Positions 8,447 to 17,190 of a stretch of 64,000 bases of DNA are shown piece after piece (the first letter of the stretch is position 1; each line of letters begins with the position of its first letter). Position numbers and translations under genes: made by a program. The DNA is from Streptomyces diacarni (GTDB taxonomy: Bacteria; Actinomycetota; Actinomycetes; Streptomycetales; Streptomycetaceae). The notes under the pieces were generated by a model. That model ran no database searches, was not told the origin of the DNA, and saw only the letters and a list, made by a program, of their open reading frames with translations. The stretch covers positions 1-64,000 of the forward strand of contig NZ_QOIN01000042.1 in NCBI RefSeq assembly GCF_003323715.1. Reading direction: 5' to 3'.

Positions 8447-8841
8447 GTCGCTCTCTCTTTCTCGTCCGAGACCTGCTCGTCCGGCTCGGGGCCGGCTTCG
8501 TGCTGCTCCCCCGCGGTCTTGGCGGCCTGGTCCGTGAGGGTCCGCGCGGCCTCGGCGACGACCTGCGGGGTCAGCGCGTAGGCGAACGGGGACACCTCGA
8601 AGAACTTCATGGCCTTGCCGCTGTCCGACAGCTCCAGCGACCCGACCACCAGACCGGCCGCCTCCAGCCGCTGGAGGTGCATGTGCAGCAGCGGGCGGCT
8701 CATGCCGATCTCACGGGCGAGCCTGCTGACGTAGTTCCGGCCCTCGGCGAGTGCCGCGACGATCCGCATCCGGTGCGGGTTGCCGAGCGCTGCCAGGACC
8801 TTCAGCAGTTCGTCTCCTGTCGGGGTCTCGATCGCGCTCAC
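8443..8841 (-). CDS. ArsR-like winged-helix regulator
   Basis: A 132-residue DNA-binding protein. The wHTH spans about residues 14-70, with LAALGNPHRMRIVAAL and the recognition helix region MSRPLLHMHLQRLEAAGLV, then a wing containing KAMKFFEVSPFAYALT. No metal-binding cysteine cluster is present, so it is probably not a classical metal sensor. The GTG start has a GGAAGGGG site; a longer upstream frame lacks support. It heads the operon with the coiled-coil protein and the MMPL transporter and likely controls them through the palindrome just upstream. Confidence 0.88.
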   Translation of the reverse strand: MSAIETPTGDELLKVLAALGNPHRMRIVAALAEGRNYVSRLAREIGMSRPLLHMHLQRLEAAGLVVGSLELSDSGKAMKFFEVSPFAYALTPQVVAEAARTLTDQAAKTAGEQHEAGPEPDEQVSDEKERAT

Positions 8842-8860
8842 CGCGACCCCTTCCTCTTGG

Positions 8861-8880
8861 GTGTAAGAAGAATCTGACAC
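8861..8880. promoter_or_regulatory. inverted repeat upstream of the ArsR-MMPL operon (candidate operator)
   Basis: GTGTAAGA-N4-TCTGACAC is an inverted repeat with 7 of 8 arm positions matching, 19 bases before the GTG of the ArsR-like gene. Size and placement fit an autoregulatory winged-helix operator. Confidence 0.6.
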
Positions 8881-8948
8881 GTGGCGGAACGAGGTGTCGA
8901 GGCAACTGGTGCCTTGTCCGGGACAGTTCAGGGTTTCCCCTGACACGA

Positions 8949-8979
8949 CTGCGGGAGGGCCCGGAGGACCCTCCCGCAG
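8949..8979 (-). terminator. hairpin terminator of the gene at 9014-9514
   Basis: A perfect 11-bp stem (CTGCGGGAGGG with its complement) and a 9-base loop lies 34 bases after the stop codon of the membrane-protein gene. There is no U-tract, as is usual in Streptomyces. Confidence 0.7.
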
Positions 8980-9013
8980 AAAGCGTGCTGACGTGTCCGC
9001 CTCAGCGCTCTGG

Positions 9014-9514
9014 TCAGCGCTTGCGCTTCTTCTTCCTCGCCGCCGGATTGCCCGTACGGGACTGCCGCTGCCGCGCATGGCGGGCCAGCGCCTCCTCGTA
9101 CTCGGCCCGGTGCAGCCGCTCCCTGGGCGCCTCCACGCAGGTGCGCAGCGCGTAGGCGAGCAGCACGCCGATGAAGCCGATGATCCGGATGCTGCGCATC
9201 GACGACTCGGCCGACGCCTCCCGCTCGTCAGGGCGGCGGCCGTAGGAGGTCAGCGTCCGCGCGAACGCCATCGCGCTGCACACGGCGAACGCGACGACCA
9301 GCAGCACACTCGCCCAGCTGCCGATGTCGGCCACCACGACGCCCTGGTAGGCGAAGCGCAGCACGAAGGCGCCCGCCGCGGCCGCCAGCACCGCGCCGAG
9401 GCCGAGGCCGACGCGGCGCAGCGCGTAGCCGCCGGAGTGGTCGACCCAGGTGGTGCCGTAGAAGCGCAGCGGTTCGGGGGCCGGTTCGTCGGGTGTCTTC
9501 GGTTGCTGGGGCAC
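9014..9514 (-). CDS. membrane protein of unknown function
   Basis: A 166-residue protein with about three hydrophobic segments (roughly residues 35-55, 65-85 and 107-127) and a strongly basic C terminus ending KKKRKR. I know similar genes next to ilvD in streptomycetes but no function. The GTG start follows a CATAAT -10 by six bases, so it is probably leaderless. It is separated from ilvD by a hairpin and a dispersed-type repeat. Confidence 0.75.
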   Translation of the reverse strand: MPQQPKTPDEPAPEPLRFYGTTWVDHSGGYALRRVGLGLGAVLAAAAGAFVLRFAYQGVVVADIGSWASVLLVVAFAVCSAMAFARTLTSYGRRPDEREASAESSMRSIRIIGFIGVLLAYALRTCVEAPRERLHRAEYEEALARHARQRQSRTGNPAARKKKRKR

Positions 9515-9586
9515 GTTTCGATTATGACGCCACGGGTGTCCGGTCAGCGCCTGCCCCTGACCGCGGTCCGCGGGCTCACGGCGCGT

Positions 9587-9628
9587 GGTGGCCGGTCGCG
9601 CAGTTCCCCGCGCCCCTGACGGGGCGCG
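9587..9628. repeat. dispersed Streptomyces-type intergenic repeat ending in a hairpin
   Basis: The stretch containing GGTCGCGCAGTTCCCCGCGC followed by CCCTGACGGGGCGCG matches, from memory, a sequence found many times in intergenic regions of Streptomyces genomes. Its 3' part forms a perfect 8-bp stem with a TGAC loop (9609-9628) and probably terminates ilvD transcription. Confidence 0.6.
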
Positions 9629-9634
9629 AACGCC

Positions 9635-11488
9635 TCAGCGCTCCAGCAGGGTCACGTCCCGCACCGCGCCGCGGTCGGCGCTGGTGGCCATGGCCGCGTA
9701 GGCGCGCAGCGCCGTGGAGACCTTGCGCTCGCGGGCCGCCGGGGCGTACCGGCCGCCCAGGGCCTCGCGCCGCGCGGCCAGCGTCTCCTCGTCCACGTCC
9801 AGCCGCATCTGCCGCCGGGGGATGTCGATGACGACGGCGTCGCCGTCCTGAACCAGCGCGATGGCGCCGCCGCCCGCCGCCTCCGGCGAGATGTGGCCGA
9901 TCGACAGGCCCGACGTACCGCCCGAGAAGCGGCCGTCGGTGATCAGCGCGCAGGCCTTGCCCAGGCCCCGGCCCTTGAGGAAGGAGGTCGGGTAGAGCAT
10001 CTCCTGCATGCCGGGGCCGCCCTTGGGGCCCTCGTAGCGGATGACGACGACGTCGCCCTCCTTGACCGTCTTGTCCAGGATCTTCTGGACGGCCTCCTCC
10101 TGCGACTCGCACACGACGGCGGGCCCGGTGAAGGTCAGGATCGACTCGTCCACACCCGCGGTCTTCACCACGCAGCCGTTCTCGGCGAGGTTGCCGTACA
10201 GCACCGCCAGGCCGCCCTCCGCCGAGTAGGCGTGCTCGACGTCGCGGATGCAGCCGCCGGCCGCGTCCACGTCCAGGGACTCCCACCGCTCCGACTGCGA
10301 GAACGCCTCGGCCGAGCGGACGCAGCCCGGCGCCGCGTGGAAGAGCTCCAGCGCCTCGGCCGACGGCGATCCTCCGCGGATGTCCCACGTCTTGAGCCAC
10401 TCGGCGAGCGAGTCGGCGTGCACGGTGCGCACGTCCTCGTTCAGCAGCCCGCCCCGGTACAGCTCGCCCAGGATGGCGGGGATGCCGCCGGCGCGGTGCA
10501 CGTCCTCCATGTAGTACGTGCCGCCGGGGGCGACGTTGGGGGCGACCTTGGCCAGGCAGGGCAGCTTGCGGGAGAGCTGGTCGATGTCGTGCATCGTGAA
10601 GTCCAGCTCGGCCTCCTCGGCGGCCGCCAGCAGGTGCAGGATCGTGTTGGTGGAGCCGCCCATGGCGATGTCGAGGGCCATGGCGTTCTCGAAGGCGGCG
10701 CGGGAGCCGACGGTGCGCGGCAGGACCGTCGCGTCGTCCTGGTCGTAGTAGCGCCGGGCGGCCTCCACGACCGTGCGGCCCGCCGTCTCGTACAGCTCCC
10801 TGCGTGCCGTGTGGGTGGCCAGCGTCGAGCCGTTGCCCGGCAGGGCCAGGCCGAGGGCCTCGGTGAGGCAGTTCATCGAGTTGGCGGTGAACATGCCCGA
10901 ACAGGAGCCGCAGGTCGGACAGGCGTTCTGCTCGATGCGCAGGATGTCCTCGTCGGAGACCTTGTCGTTGGCCGCCTCCGACATCGCGTCGACCAGGTCC
11001 AGCTTGCGGACCGTCCCGTTGACCAGCGTGGTCTCGCCGGCCTCCATGGGGCCGCCGGAGACGAAGACCGTGGGCACGTTCAGCCGCATCGCGGCCATCA
11101 GCATCCCCGGGGTGATCTTGTCGCAGTTGGAGATGCAGATCAGCGCGTCCGCGCAGTGCGCCTCGACCATGTACTCGACCGAGTCGGCGATCAGGTCGCG
11201 GGACGGCAGCGAGTAGAGCATGCCGCCGTGGCCCATCGCGATGCCGTCGTCCACCGCGATCGAGTTGAACTCGCGCGGGATGCCGCCCGCCGCCTTGACC
11301 GCCTCGCTGACGATGCGGCCGACCGGCTGCAGGTGGGTGTGGCCCGGCACGAACTCGGTGAAGCTGTTGGCCACCGCCACGATCGGCTTGCCGAAGTCCT
11401 CACGCGCTACGCCGGACGCCTGCATGAGGGCGCGTGCCCCCGCCATGTTGCGTCCGTGGGTGACGGTGCGGGACCTCAGCTCGGGCAT
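9635..11488 (-). CDS. ilvD: dihydroxy-acid dehydratase
   Basis: A 617-residue cytosolic iron-sulfur enzyme of branched-chain amino-acid and CoA-precursor synthesis (dihydroxy-acids to 2-oxo acids). Length matches the E. coli-type enzyme. Cluster-ligand regions [11 protein letters not shown] (near residue 123) and [16 protein letters not shown] (near 195) and the family motif ALPGNGS are present, as is the C-terminal [17 protein letters not shown]. The chosen ATG has a GGGAGAGG site; a longer frame upstream has none. It reads in the same direction as the tetR gene 84 bases upstream. Confidence 0.97.
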   Translation of the reverse strand: MPELRSRTVTHGRNMAGARALMQASGVAREDFGKPIVAVANSFTEFVPGHTHLQPVGRIVSEAVKAAGGIPREFNSIAVDDGIAMGHGGMLYSLPSRDLIADSVEYMVEAHCADALICISNCDKITPGMLMAAMRLNVPTVFVSGGPMEAGETTLVNGTVRKLDLVDAMSEAANDKVSDEDILRIEQNACPTCGSCSGMFTANSMNCLTEALGLALPGNGSTLATHTARRELYETAGRTVVEAARRYYDQDDATVLPRTVGSRAAFENAMALDIAMGGSTNTILHLLAAAEEAELDFTMHDIDQLSRKLPCLAKVAPNVAPGGTYYMEDVHRAGGIPAILGELYRGGLLNEDVRTVHADSLAEWLKTWDIRGGSPSAEALELFHAAPGCVRSAEAFSQSERWESLDVDAAGGCIRDVEHAYSAEGGLAVLYGNLAENGCVVKTAGVDESILTFTGPAVVCESQEEAVQKILDKTVKEGDVVVIRYEGPKGGPGMQEMLYPTSFLKGRGLGKACALITDGRFSGGTSGLSIGHISPEAAGGGAIALVQDGDAVVIDIPRRQMRLDVDEETLAARREALGGRYAPAARERKVSTALRAYAAMATSADRGAVRDVTLLER

Positions 11489-11572
11489 GGCTGCCTCTCC
11501 CTTTGCATGCGCTGGCAGCGCCGAAGGCGCCACCGAAACAACTCGTAGAAGAATCGAGGGTACGCCTCCGGC

Positions 11573-12331
11573 TCAAGATCCGGACACGGAGTCCGGATCC
11601 TGGACGAACCCGCCGCGCGAAGCGGCCCCGGCGTCCCCGCCCGGAGCCGCCCCCGCGCCCTCGCGTGTGCCCCCGTGCGGAGCCGGGCCCGTGAGGTGCT
11701 GCTGGACGACCGGCGCCAGCCGGCCGATCACGGCGGAGACGGGCTCAGAGGCCAGCGGTTCCAGCCGGATGACGTAGCGCAGGATCGCCGTCCCCACCAG
11801 CTGCGCCGCCGCCAGGTTCACCCGCAGCCGCGCGTCGGCCTCCCCCAGGCTCGCCGCCACCCGCGCGACCAGGTGGCGGCTCAGCAACTCGCGGAAGACG
11901 GCGGCGGCCCGCTCGTTGTTGACCGCCGAGCGGACGATGGCCAGCACGGGCTCCCGAGTGCCGTGGTCCTCCCACATGCCCAGGAACGTGCGGGTGACCG
12001 CCTCGCCCACCTCCCCGGGCGCCGCCCCCTCGATGAGGCCGGGGACGGCCAGCGCCGGCGCGAGGGCGCCCTCCACGGCCGCCGCGAACACCTGTTCCTT
12101 GGTGCCGAAGTAGTGGTGCACCAGCGCCGCGTCCACCCCGGCACCGCGTGCGATGGCCCGCACGGACGCCTTGTCGTACCCGCGCTCGGCGAACTCGCCC
12201 CGCGCCGAGGCCAGGATCAGCTCGCGCGTGCCGGGCCCGTCCTCGCCACCGCGCCGCGTCGGGCGGCCCCGCCCGCGCGGCGCCGGAGAGGCGTCTCCGG
12301 CGGGCTCGGCGGGGTCCTCGGGCGCGCTCAC
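11573..12331 (-). CDS. TetR-family transcriptional regulator
   Basis: A 252-residue repressor. After a low-complexity N terminus of about 33 residues, the HTH runs from [20 protein letters not shown] to [12 protein letters not shown] (about residues 34-80), followed by an all-helical ligand domain and a glycine-rich tail. The GTG start overlaps the stop of the isomerase-like gene by four bases, so the two are coupled. It could control its own operon or ilvD downstream; no clear palindrome was found. Confidence 0.9.
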   Translation of the reverse strand: MSAPEDPAEPAGDASPAPRGRGRPTRRGGEDGPGTRELILASARGEFAERGYDKASVRAIARGAGVDAALVHHYFGTKEQVFAAAVEGALAPALAVPGLIEGAAPGEVGEAVTRTFLGMWEDHGTREPVLAIVRSAVNNERAAAVFRELLSRHLVARVAASLGEADARLRVNLAAAQLVGTAILRYVIRLEPLASEPVSAVIGRLAPVVQQHLTGPAPHGGTREGAGAAPGGDAGAASRGGFVQDPDSVSGS

Positions 12332-13227
12332 GTGTCCCCCCGGCGGGGAGCGGCGGACTGACCGGCTTCCGGGTCCGCCGGGGTGCGCCCGGCGTCCGGT
12401 CCCGCACCCGGACGCGCGGGGCCCGGGGCGGCGAGGTGGAGGCGGGTGTAGGCGAGCGCCTCCGCCAGGTCCTCCTCGCGCTCGGCCGCCGACATGGCGC
12501 GGCGCGTGTTGACCTCCACGACCACGTGACCGTCGAACCCGCGCGCCGCCAGCCGCTCCAGTACCTGCGCACACGGCTGCGAACCGCGCCCGGGAACGAG
12601 GTGCTCGTCCTTGGCGGAGCCGTTGCCGTCGGCGATGTGGACGTGACCGAGCCGGTCGCCCATCCGCTCCACCATCGCCAGGGTGTCGTTGCGCGCGGTG
12701 GCCGTGTGCGAGAGGTCGATGGTGAAGTGCCGGTAGTCGTTCTGGGTGGGGTCCCAGTCGGGGGCGTAGGCGAGCATCTCGCGGTCCCGGTAGCGCCAGG
12801 GGTACATGTTCTCGACGGCGAACCGCACGTCGGTCTCGTCCGCCATCCGCCACACGCCGCGCTCGAACTCGCGCGCGTAGGTGCGCTGCCAGCGGAAGGG
12901 CGGGTGCACGACGACGGTGGAGGCGCCCAGCGTCTCCGCCGCGGCCCTGGCCCGCACCAGCTTCTCCCAGGGATCCTTGGCCCACACGCGCTGGGTGATG
13001 AGCAGACACGGGGCGTGCACGGCCAGGATCGGGACGCCGTGGAAGTCCGAGAGGCGGCGCAGCGCGTCCACGTCCTGGCTGACCGGATCGGTCCAGACCA
13101 TGACCTCGACGCCGTCGTAGCCGAGGCGCCCGGCGATCTCGAACGCCGCGGCCGTCGACTCCGGGTACACCGAGGCCGTCGACAGGGCGACCTTCGCCTG
13201 GGGAACCCGCACGCTTTCGATGCCCAC
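12328..13227 (-). CDS. sugar phosphate isomerase/epimerase-like TIM barrel protein
   Basis: A 299-residue protein of the xylose-isomerase-like (AP endonuclease 2) superfamily. Metal-site motifs in order are VEVMVW near 40, VHAPC near 70, VVVHPPF near 105, FAVENMYP near 140, TIDLSHTA near 170, HVHIADG near 196 and VVEVNTRR near 238. The substrate is unknown. It is coupled to the following tetR gene. The GTG start sits six bases after a TAGGGT -10 element and looks leaderless. The C terminus is a low-complexity tail. Confidence 0.88.
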   Translation of the reverse strand: MGIESVRVPQAKVALSTASVYPESTAAAFEIAGRLGYDGVEVMVWTDPVSQDVDALRRLSDFHGVPILAVHAPCLLITQRVWAKDPWEKLVRARAAAETLGASTVVVHPPFRWQRTYAREFERGVWRMADETDVRFAVENMYPWRYRDREMLAYAPDWDPTQNDYRHFTIDLSHTATARNDTLAMVERMGDRLGHVHIADGNGSAKDEHLVPGRGSQPCAQVLERLAARGFDGHVVVEVNTRRAMSAAEREEDLAEALAYTRLHLAAPGPARPGAGPDAGRTPADPEAGQSAAPRRGDT

Positions 13228-13361
13228 CCGGCCACCCTAAGCGCGTGCCGCTCCCCGCGAGGGAGCCGCCCACTGGGAGCCCGCTCACACACCGGGGTCC
13301 GCGGGGCGACGGGCCGCGCCGTGCGGGTGCTCAGCGGGCCGGGAGTCGGAGGGCCGGGGAG

Positions 13362-14294
13362 TCAGACGGCCGGGAGGCGGTCGAGGCGGCGCAGGATGAC
13401 GCCCTCGCGCAGCGCCCAGGGGCAGATCTCCAGCGCGTCGACGCGGAAGAGGTCCATGGCGGCCTCCGCGACGAGGGCACCGGCCAGCAGCTGATGGGCC
13501 CGGCCCTCGGAGACACCGGGCAGCCCCGCGCGCTCCTCGGCGGGCATCGCGGCCAGCTTGGGCACCCACTCCTGGAGGCAGCTGCGGCTGAGCGTGCGCT
13601 GCGCGTACGGTCCTTCCGCGCTGCGCTGCGCGCCCGCCATGCGCGCGAGCTGCTTGAACGTCTTGGAGGTGGCCACCACGCGGTCGGGCGGGCTGAGCCG
13701 GTTGAAGTCCCCGACCGTGCGCGCGATCTCGGCCCGTACGTGACGGCGCAGCGCCCGCACGTCCGCCGCCTCCGGCGGATCCCCCGGCAGCCAGCCCGCG
13801 GTGAGCCGTCCCGCCCCCAGCGGCAGCGACACCGCCGCGTCCGGATCCTCGTCCAGCCCGTAGGCGATCTCCAGCGACCCGCCACCGATGTCGAGCACCA
13901 GCAGCCGCCCGGCCGACCAGCCGAACCAGCGCCGCACCGCCAGGAACGTCAGCCGGGCCTCGTCGGCGCCGGAGAGCACCTCCAGCTTGACGCCGGTCTC
14001 CTCGGCGACACGGGCGAGCGCCTGCTCGGCGTTGGCCGCCTCGCGCACGGCGGACGTCGCGAACGGCAGCAGCGCCTCGACGCCCTTCTCCTCGGAGACC
14101 TCCAGCGCCTCGGCGACGGTGACGGCCATCCTCTCCACGCCCTCGTGGCTGATGGACCCGTCGGCCTCCAGCAGCTCGGCGAGCTTGAGCGCCGCCTTGT
14201 GCGAGTACGCGGGCAGGGGGCGGGCGCCGGGGTGCGCGTCCACCACGAGCAGGTGGACCGTGTTCGACCCCACATCGAGGACACCGAGTCTCAT
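13362..14294 (-). CDS. exopolyphosphatase / GppA family phosphatase
   Basis: A 310-residue enzyme of the Ppx/GppA fold (actin-like ATPase superfamily), hydrolysing polyphosphate and/or pppGpp. [11 protein letters not shown] (residues 7-17) and [15 protein letters not shown] (near 135) are the two phosphate-binding loops. It is the short actinobacterial form without the C-terminal HD-like domain. The ATG is preceded after seven bases by TAGCGT and has no ribosome-binding site, suggesting a leaderless message. It is divergent from the cysteine-rich gene at 14380. Confidence 0.9.
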   Translation of the reverse strand: MRLGVLDVGSNTVHLLVVDAHPGARPLPAYSHKAALKLAELLEADGSISHEGVERMAVTVAEALEVSEEKGVEALLPFATSAVREAANAEQALARVAEETGVKLEVLSGADEARLTFLAVRRWFGWSAGRLLVLDIGGGSLEIAYGLDEDPDAAVSLPLGAGRLTAGWLPGDPPEAADVRALRRHVRAEIARTVGDFNRLSPPDRVVATSKTFKQLARMAGAQRSAEGPYAQRTLSRSCLQEWVPKLAAMPAEERAGLPGVSEGRAHQLLAGALVAEAAMDLFRVDALEICPWALREGVILRRLDRLPAV

Positions 14295-14379
14295 ACCCAG
14301 CACGCTAGCGGCTGCGCCGCGTCCGCCGACGGGGAGCGGCGTACCGGCGGGCGGGCGTAAGCCCCGTACGCTGGTCGGT

Positions 14380-15300
14380 GTGGGTATGACGAAAGCGGCG
14401 AAGCAGCAGAAGCAGGGCGGCGCACGCGGGGCGCAGGACCCGGCGGCCGAGAAGCCGGCCGTGGGCGCGGCACGGGATGAGGAGGTCGCCCTCGATTTCA
14501 CCCGCGCCTGGGTCGAGTTCCCCGACCCGGCCGACGACGAACAGGTCTTCCGCTGCGACCTGACCTGGCTGACCTCCCGGTGGAACTGCCTGTTCGGCAA
14601 CGGCTGCCAGGGCATCACCGAGGGCCGCGCCGAAGATGGCTGCTGCACCCTCGGCGCCCACTTCTCCGACGAGGAGGACGAGGAGCGTGTCGCCTCCCAC
14701 GTGGCGCGGCTCACACCCGAGATGTGGCAGCACCACGACGTCGGCACCGGCGCGCTGGGCTGGGCGGAGGTCAACGAGGAGGGCGAGCGCCAGACGCGGC
14801 GCTGGAAGGGCGCCTGCATCTTCCACAACCGCGCCGGCTTCGAGGGCGGCTCGGGATGCGCACTGCACCTGCTCGCCCTGCGCGAGGGCCGCGAACCGCT
14901 GGAGACCAAGCCCGACGTGTGCTGGCAGGTACCGATCCGGCGCACCTACGAGTGGGTCGAACTGCCCGACGGCGAGGAAGTGCTCTACGTCTCGATCGGC
15001 GAGTACGACCGCCGCGGCTGGGGCGGCGGCGGACACGACCTGCACTGGTGGTGCACGGCGGCACCGTCCGCACACGGCGCGGGCCGGCCCGTCTACCTCT
15101 CCTACCGCGCCGAGTTGACCGAACTCATGGGCAAGGCCGCCTACGAGCACCTGGCCGAACTGTGCGCACAGCGGCTGGCCCACCAGCTCCCCCTGATGGC
15201 CCCCCACCCGGCGACCGAGGCCCACGCCTCCACCGCCCGCACGGCGGAGCAGTCCGCGGCGGAGCAGAACACGACGGAGCAGGACTCCCTGTCGCTGTGA
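14380..15300 (+). CDS. cysteine-rich protein, YkgJ/DUF3109-like
   Basis: A 306-residue soluble protein with many conserved-looking cysteines: [11 protein letters not shown] and [18 protein letters not shown] (about residues 66-105), then [21 protein letters not shown] and DVCWQVP (about 146-186). The order resembles putative metal-chelating YkgJ/DUF3109 proteins, hence the tentative call. The GTG at 14380 follows TACGCT by seven bases; an in-frame ATG two codons later is the alternative. The C terminus is Ala/Thr/Glu-rich. No catalytic function can be assigned. Confidence 0.8.
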   Translation: MGMTKAAKQQKQGGARGAQDPAAEKPAVGAARDEEVALDFTRAWVEFPDPADDEQVFRCDLTWLTSRWNCLFGNGCQGITEGRAEDGCCTLGAHFSDEEDEERVASHVARLTPEMWQHHDVGTGALGWAEVNEEGERQTRRWKGACIFHNRAGFEGGSGCALHLLALREGREPLETKPDVCWQVPIRRTYEWVELPDGEEVLYVSIGEYDRRGWGGGGHDLHWWCTAAPSAHGAGRPVYLSYRAELTELMGKAAYEHLAELCAQRLAHQLPLMAPHPATEAHASTARTAEQSAAEQNTTEQDSLSL

Positions 15301-15366
15301 CACCGCCGCGTCGGCACCCCGTGCCGTCACCGCGCCGCGCCGGGACTCCACCGCACGGTGACGCCC

Positions 15367-16917
15367 TCACGACGGTGAACCGGCCTCGGTGGGTGTCGCG
15401 GACGGGCTGACCGTCTCCGTCGGCGTGGGAGTCGGCGCCGGCGTCGTCTCCGTCGGGGTGGGTGTCGGTGCGGGCGACGCCGGAGAGGCCGGCGCACCCG
15501 GAATCCCCCCGGGGGCGGGTACGCCCGGCACGGACGACGGAGGCCCGGGCGCCGAGGACGTTGGCGGAGGCGCGTACCCACGACCGCCCGCCGTCGTACC
15601 GACAGCCGAGGGCAGGACACCCCCGGGGCCCGTCCGCCGGTGCTTGCCCACCGCCCCGCCCGCTCGCTTGCCAGGTTCGGACGCGCGGCGATGATGCCCG
15701 TCGCCCCCCGCGTGGCGGCCCCTGGGCCCCCAGGTGCCCTCGCGCTGCGGCCGGGGAGCACCGGCGCTCCCCCGTGGCTGCTCGGGAGCGGCGGCGGAAC
15801 GCTCCGCCTGGGGCTCGCCGCCGTCCTGCCCGCCCCGGTAGGCGGCCCAGGCGGCGAACACCGGCGCGGCCACCACGGCCGTGACGACCGTCGAGGTGAG
15901 CACCCGCGCCCGCAGCCGCTCGCGCCGCGCCGCACGGTTCCGCTCGCGCACGGGGAAACCGGCGCGGTCGAAACGCGGTGCCCGCTGGGCGCGCGCGCAG
16001 TGGGCCAGCTCCACCGCCGCGTACACCGCGGAGCGCGGAGCGGCGACCACGGCCAGCGCTGCGGAGGCCGGCGCGGTACCCGGCCACGAGACGCCCGCCA
16101 TGGCGCGCTCGGCGGCGCGCCGGCACTGCGGGCACTCGTCCACGTGCCGCACCAGTTCGCGGCGGAGCGCCGAGCCCATCAGCAGCCGGTCGTCCCCGGC
16201 GAGCCGGGCCACGGCGGCGCAGCCGCCGGACTCGACGACGTGCAGCGCGGCACGGGTGCGTTCCACCTCGCAGGCCGCGTTCATCAGCAGGTCCTCGGCG
16301 GCGTCGGCCGGCATCGCGAGGACCGCCGCGATCTGCGCGGGCGGCAGACCGTGCCTGACGGACAGCTCCAGCGCCTCCCGCTGCGCGGGGGACGTGCCCG
16401 CCGCCTCCGGCCAGGCCAGCGCGGCCAGTTCGCTCCGCTGCCGCACCCGGGCCGCCTCGTCGAGCAGTTCCCGCCCCGTGGCGGCGGGGGACGCGGGAAC
16501 GGACGCGCCACCGTGGGCCACCCCGCGACCCGCGGCGGCGGATCCGCCGCCGGCCGGCGTTCCCTCGCGGCCGTCGGCCCTGGCCCCGGCCCTCCCCTTG
16601 GCCTTCTGTTCGGCGAGCCGGCGGGAGCACGCCCACCTGGCGAGCGCGTAGAGCCAGGGACGGCGCAGGTGTTCGGCCTCGGGAGCACGGCCCCTGGCGT
16701 GCTGGCGGTCGGCGAGCACGAGCGTCTCCCCGAGCGCGAGCAGGGCGGCTTCGTGCTCGCACAGAACGGACAGACAGTAGGTGAACAGGCCGTCCAGATA
16801 CGCGTCGTCGCGCCGCGCGGCGGTGCCGTCGGCACGACGGTGCGTCGTCCTTTCCACTCGGTGCGCTGGCGGTGCGCCGGTGGGGTTCCTGGGGTGCTCG
16901 CGCCTGCTCGTCTTCAC
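15367..16917 (-). CDS. sigma-factor-like protein fused to zinc-finger and membrane segment
   Basis: A 516-residue protein. Residues 40-100 resemble sigma-70 region 2 (LDGLFTYCLSVL to RPWLYALARWACSRRL). About 176-220 resemble region 4 (AQREALELSVRHGLPPAQIA). Near 259 there is an anti-sigma-like zinc motif HVDECPQC. A membrane helix (about 337-359) and a long exported Pro/Thr/Ser-rich tail with PTPTET repeats follow. The combination suggests a membrane-tethered sigma-like regulator with a built-in anti-sigma module; function is inference. The GTG start lies seven bases after TACCGT. It is divergent from radA. Confidence 0.82.
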   Translation of the reverse strand: MKTSRREHPRNPTGAPPAHRVERTTHRRADGTAARRDDAYLDGLFTYCLSVLCEHEAALLALGETLVLADRQHARGRAPEAEHLRRPWLYALARWACSRRLAEQKAKGRAGARADGREGTPAGGGSAAAGRGVAHGGASVPASPAATGRELLDEAARVRQRSELAALAWPEAAGTSPAQREALELSVRHGLPPAQIAAVLAMPADAAEDLLMNAACEVERTRAALHVVESGGCAAVARLAGDDRLLMGSALRRELVRHVDECPQCRRAAERAMAGVSWPGTAPASAALAVVAAPRSAVYAAVELAHCARAQRAPRFDRAGFPVRERNRAARRERLRARVLTSTVVTAVVAAPVFAAWAAYRGGQDGGEPQAERSAAAPEQPRGSAGAPRPQREGTWGPRGRHAGGDGHHRRASEPGKRAGGAVGKHRRTGPGGVLPSAVGTTAGGRGYAPPPTSSAPGPPSSVPGVPAPGGIPGAPASPASPAPTPTPTETTPAPTPTPTETVSPSATPTEAGSPS

Positions 16918-16989
16918 CCCGGCGACGGTAGGCGGATGATGGCGCTTTACTGGACCCCTCTGCGAGGGATTACTACCTTCGGGTGATGT

Positions 16990-17008
16990 TGTCCTCCAAA
17001 AGAGGACA
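16990..17008. promoter_or_regulatory. perfect inverted repeat in the sigma-like/radA intergenic region
   Basis: TGTCCTC-N5-GAGGACA is a perfect 7-bp inverted repeat. It lies about 70 bases upstream of the sigma-like gene and 180 upstream of radA, and could be an operator or a short hairpin. Confidence 0.4.
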
Positions 17009-17190
17009 GGCGCCTCGGGTTTGGCGACAACAACGTCACAAAGAGCGCACAGGGGGCGCACGGCCCCGGCCCGGCCGACCGCGCGCGGCCCCGCCGCCCC
17101 GCGGATCCACCACCGCGCGGCCCGCCGCCTCGCGGGCCGCGTCCGGCCGGCCAGGACCCGCTGTCGGTGGACGTCGGTACCGTGACCGTC

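Noticed and set aside
8910..8930. Palindrome TGTCCGGGACA upstream of the ArsR-like gene as a second operator.
   Set aside because: Short GC-rich palindromes are frequent in this genome; unlike the 8861-8880 repeat it has no matching copy and lies far from the start.
15325..15363. CGTCACCG/CGGTGACG inverted repeat as a terminator between the convergent genes at 15300 and 15367.
   Set aside because: The stem is only 8 bp with a loop of more than 20 bases, too weak to call.
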